From contig JAVYIG010007510.1 in assembly GCA_035222895.1 (NCBI GenBank), forward strand, positions 37,074-101,073: a stretch of DNA of 64,000 nt, written 5' to 3'. A model generated the notes under the pieces. It was not told the DNA's origin and did no database searches. It saw only the letters and a list, made by a program, of their open reading frames with translations. The stretch comes from Strongylocentrotus droebachiensis. Its lineage: Eukaryota; Echinodermata; Echinoidea; Camarodonta; Strongylocentrotidae. Shown in pieces: positions 63,549 through 64,000 of this stretch (position 1 is the first letter of the stretch; the number at the start of each line of letters is the position of its first letter). A program made the translations under genes and the position numbers.

Positions 63549-64000
63549 GATCAAGGGAAGACATCTTCAAAGGGCGAAACATCTATTATCTTGTAATAGA
63601 AGGATCTGTCGTCCAATGATGGAATAGCCACATTCCGGGAAGCAGTGATCACACTGTTCTGCTGTTTCTACGCTCTTTCCCTAGAGTACCCACCAGAGGG
63701 ATCAGTCCACTATGGAGTTTCATCCAAAGGTGGGTATTTTAACTAACTTTTGTTGGGTTGCAACAACAAACAGAAAAAATCATTAGTTTGAAAGGGCATG
63801 ATGGCTGCAAGATGAATGGCAAGAACAGTGGTGTTGTCCTTAATCATAGAATCATTGCCTGAACATTCCCCAGTTACCACTCGATGTTGCATTATTGTCC
63901 TGTTACCATAGTGACAGCATGACATAATGACTTCAACCTAAAAGACCTGGAAGATGCAACCATTCTTGGCGTTTTGTGTGAAATATCTGCAACACAAGTC

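Larger units (their letters stand above)
57879..63729 (+). pseudogene. SAMD3-like gene, frameshifted, four recognisable exons
   Basis: Exons about 57879-58086, 59485-60493, 62296-62365, 63549-63729, all with AG/GT borders and, for the last two junctions, matching phase. Start MDKEEETELTQFLSR; SAM-like LGCDGIEDLQHVTEEDL, then in another frame KPLRRRKLLAAISE. Exon 2: IPWHRFPRTVTRKC, KRIVSDEMMAVG, ICNRYPSSFED, GSGYQSLFSGLENRIYN, then KELQNLKQQDCDAEEV, WPFLFNYKCLSEHFYML, and DLKRWMSIIKAEVED. The end includes GRNIYYLVIEG and FREAVITLFCCFYALSLEYP. At least five frame changes lie inside exons (near 57925, 58035, 59630, 60060 and 60275, and again near 63617). Resembles the multi-copy 'SAMD3-like' families of fish and invertebrates. 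Whether it is host-derived or transposon cargo is unknown. It may extend past the window. Confidence 0.65.

Overview
The window looks like nuclear DNA of an echinoderm, most likely a sea urchin. The evidence is spliced genes with GT..AG introns, low coding density, many transposon families, (CAT)n/(GATA)n microsatellites and long G tracts, plus MITE types I associate with urchin genomes (GGGCCC..TCTTATAAAGAG, TTAACCCTAACTAGGC, TTAAAGGGGAAGTCCAC). No bacterial or viral genome feature was seen. The species call rests on repeat resemblance from memory, not on a search.

The host genes are two tandem animal lipoxygenase (LOX) genes on the minus strand. LOX-B (27290 down to 1568) has exons 1-8: the PLAT domain, a 45-nt microexon, and the catalytic domain through the first two iron histidines. 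Its 3' exons would lie left of the window. LOX-A (44448 down to 33526) has exons 5-12 and includes the later iron ligands and the terminal isoleucine at the stop codon. Its exons 1-4 were not found in the window. Exons 5-8 of both genes lie in a segmental duplication (about 461-12795 and 40258-45362). All exon junctions agree in phase, and together the two sets describe a full LOX of about 666 residues.

The introns are loaded with mobile DNA. Intron 6 of LOX-B holds a three-layer nest absent from the duplicate: a CR1/L2/Jockey-type LINE (A), a second LINE (B) inserted in it, and a 2536-bp TA-target DNA transposon that carries its own higher-order tandem repeat. Intron 1 of LOX-B holds a dead L1/Tx1-like LINE on the minus strand and two 512-bp TTAA MITEs in opposite orientation. 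LOX-A introns hold a Penelope-like element (RT plus GIY-YIG) bounded by 151-bp inverted repeats with a hammerhead-ribozyme-like motif, and an intact tyrosine-recombinase ORF. Between the two genes lie a (GATA)-tailed LINE fragment inserted in an 88-bp minisatellite, several foldback elements and G-rich repeats.

The right third (45.3-64 kb) is accessory. It starts with a 215-bp tandem array at the duplication edge. A cluster of foldback/MITE elements at 47-49.7 kb follows: one CACTA-ended with TAG target duplication, and a family with TAGnCCGAAGGCT ends and 8-9-bp duplications, one nested inside another. Next is a 933-aa zinc-finger/CACTA-like (CMC-type) transposase ORF at 53.3-56.1 kb. Last is a frameshifted, still spliced-looking SAMD3-like pseudogene at 57.9-63.7 kb that may continue past the right edge.
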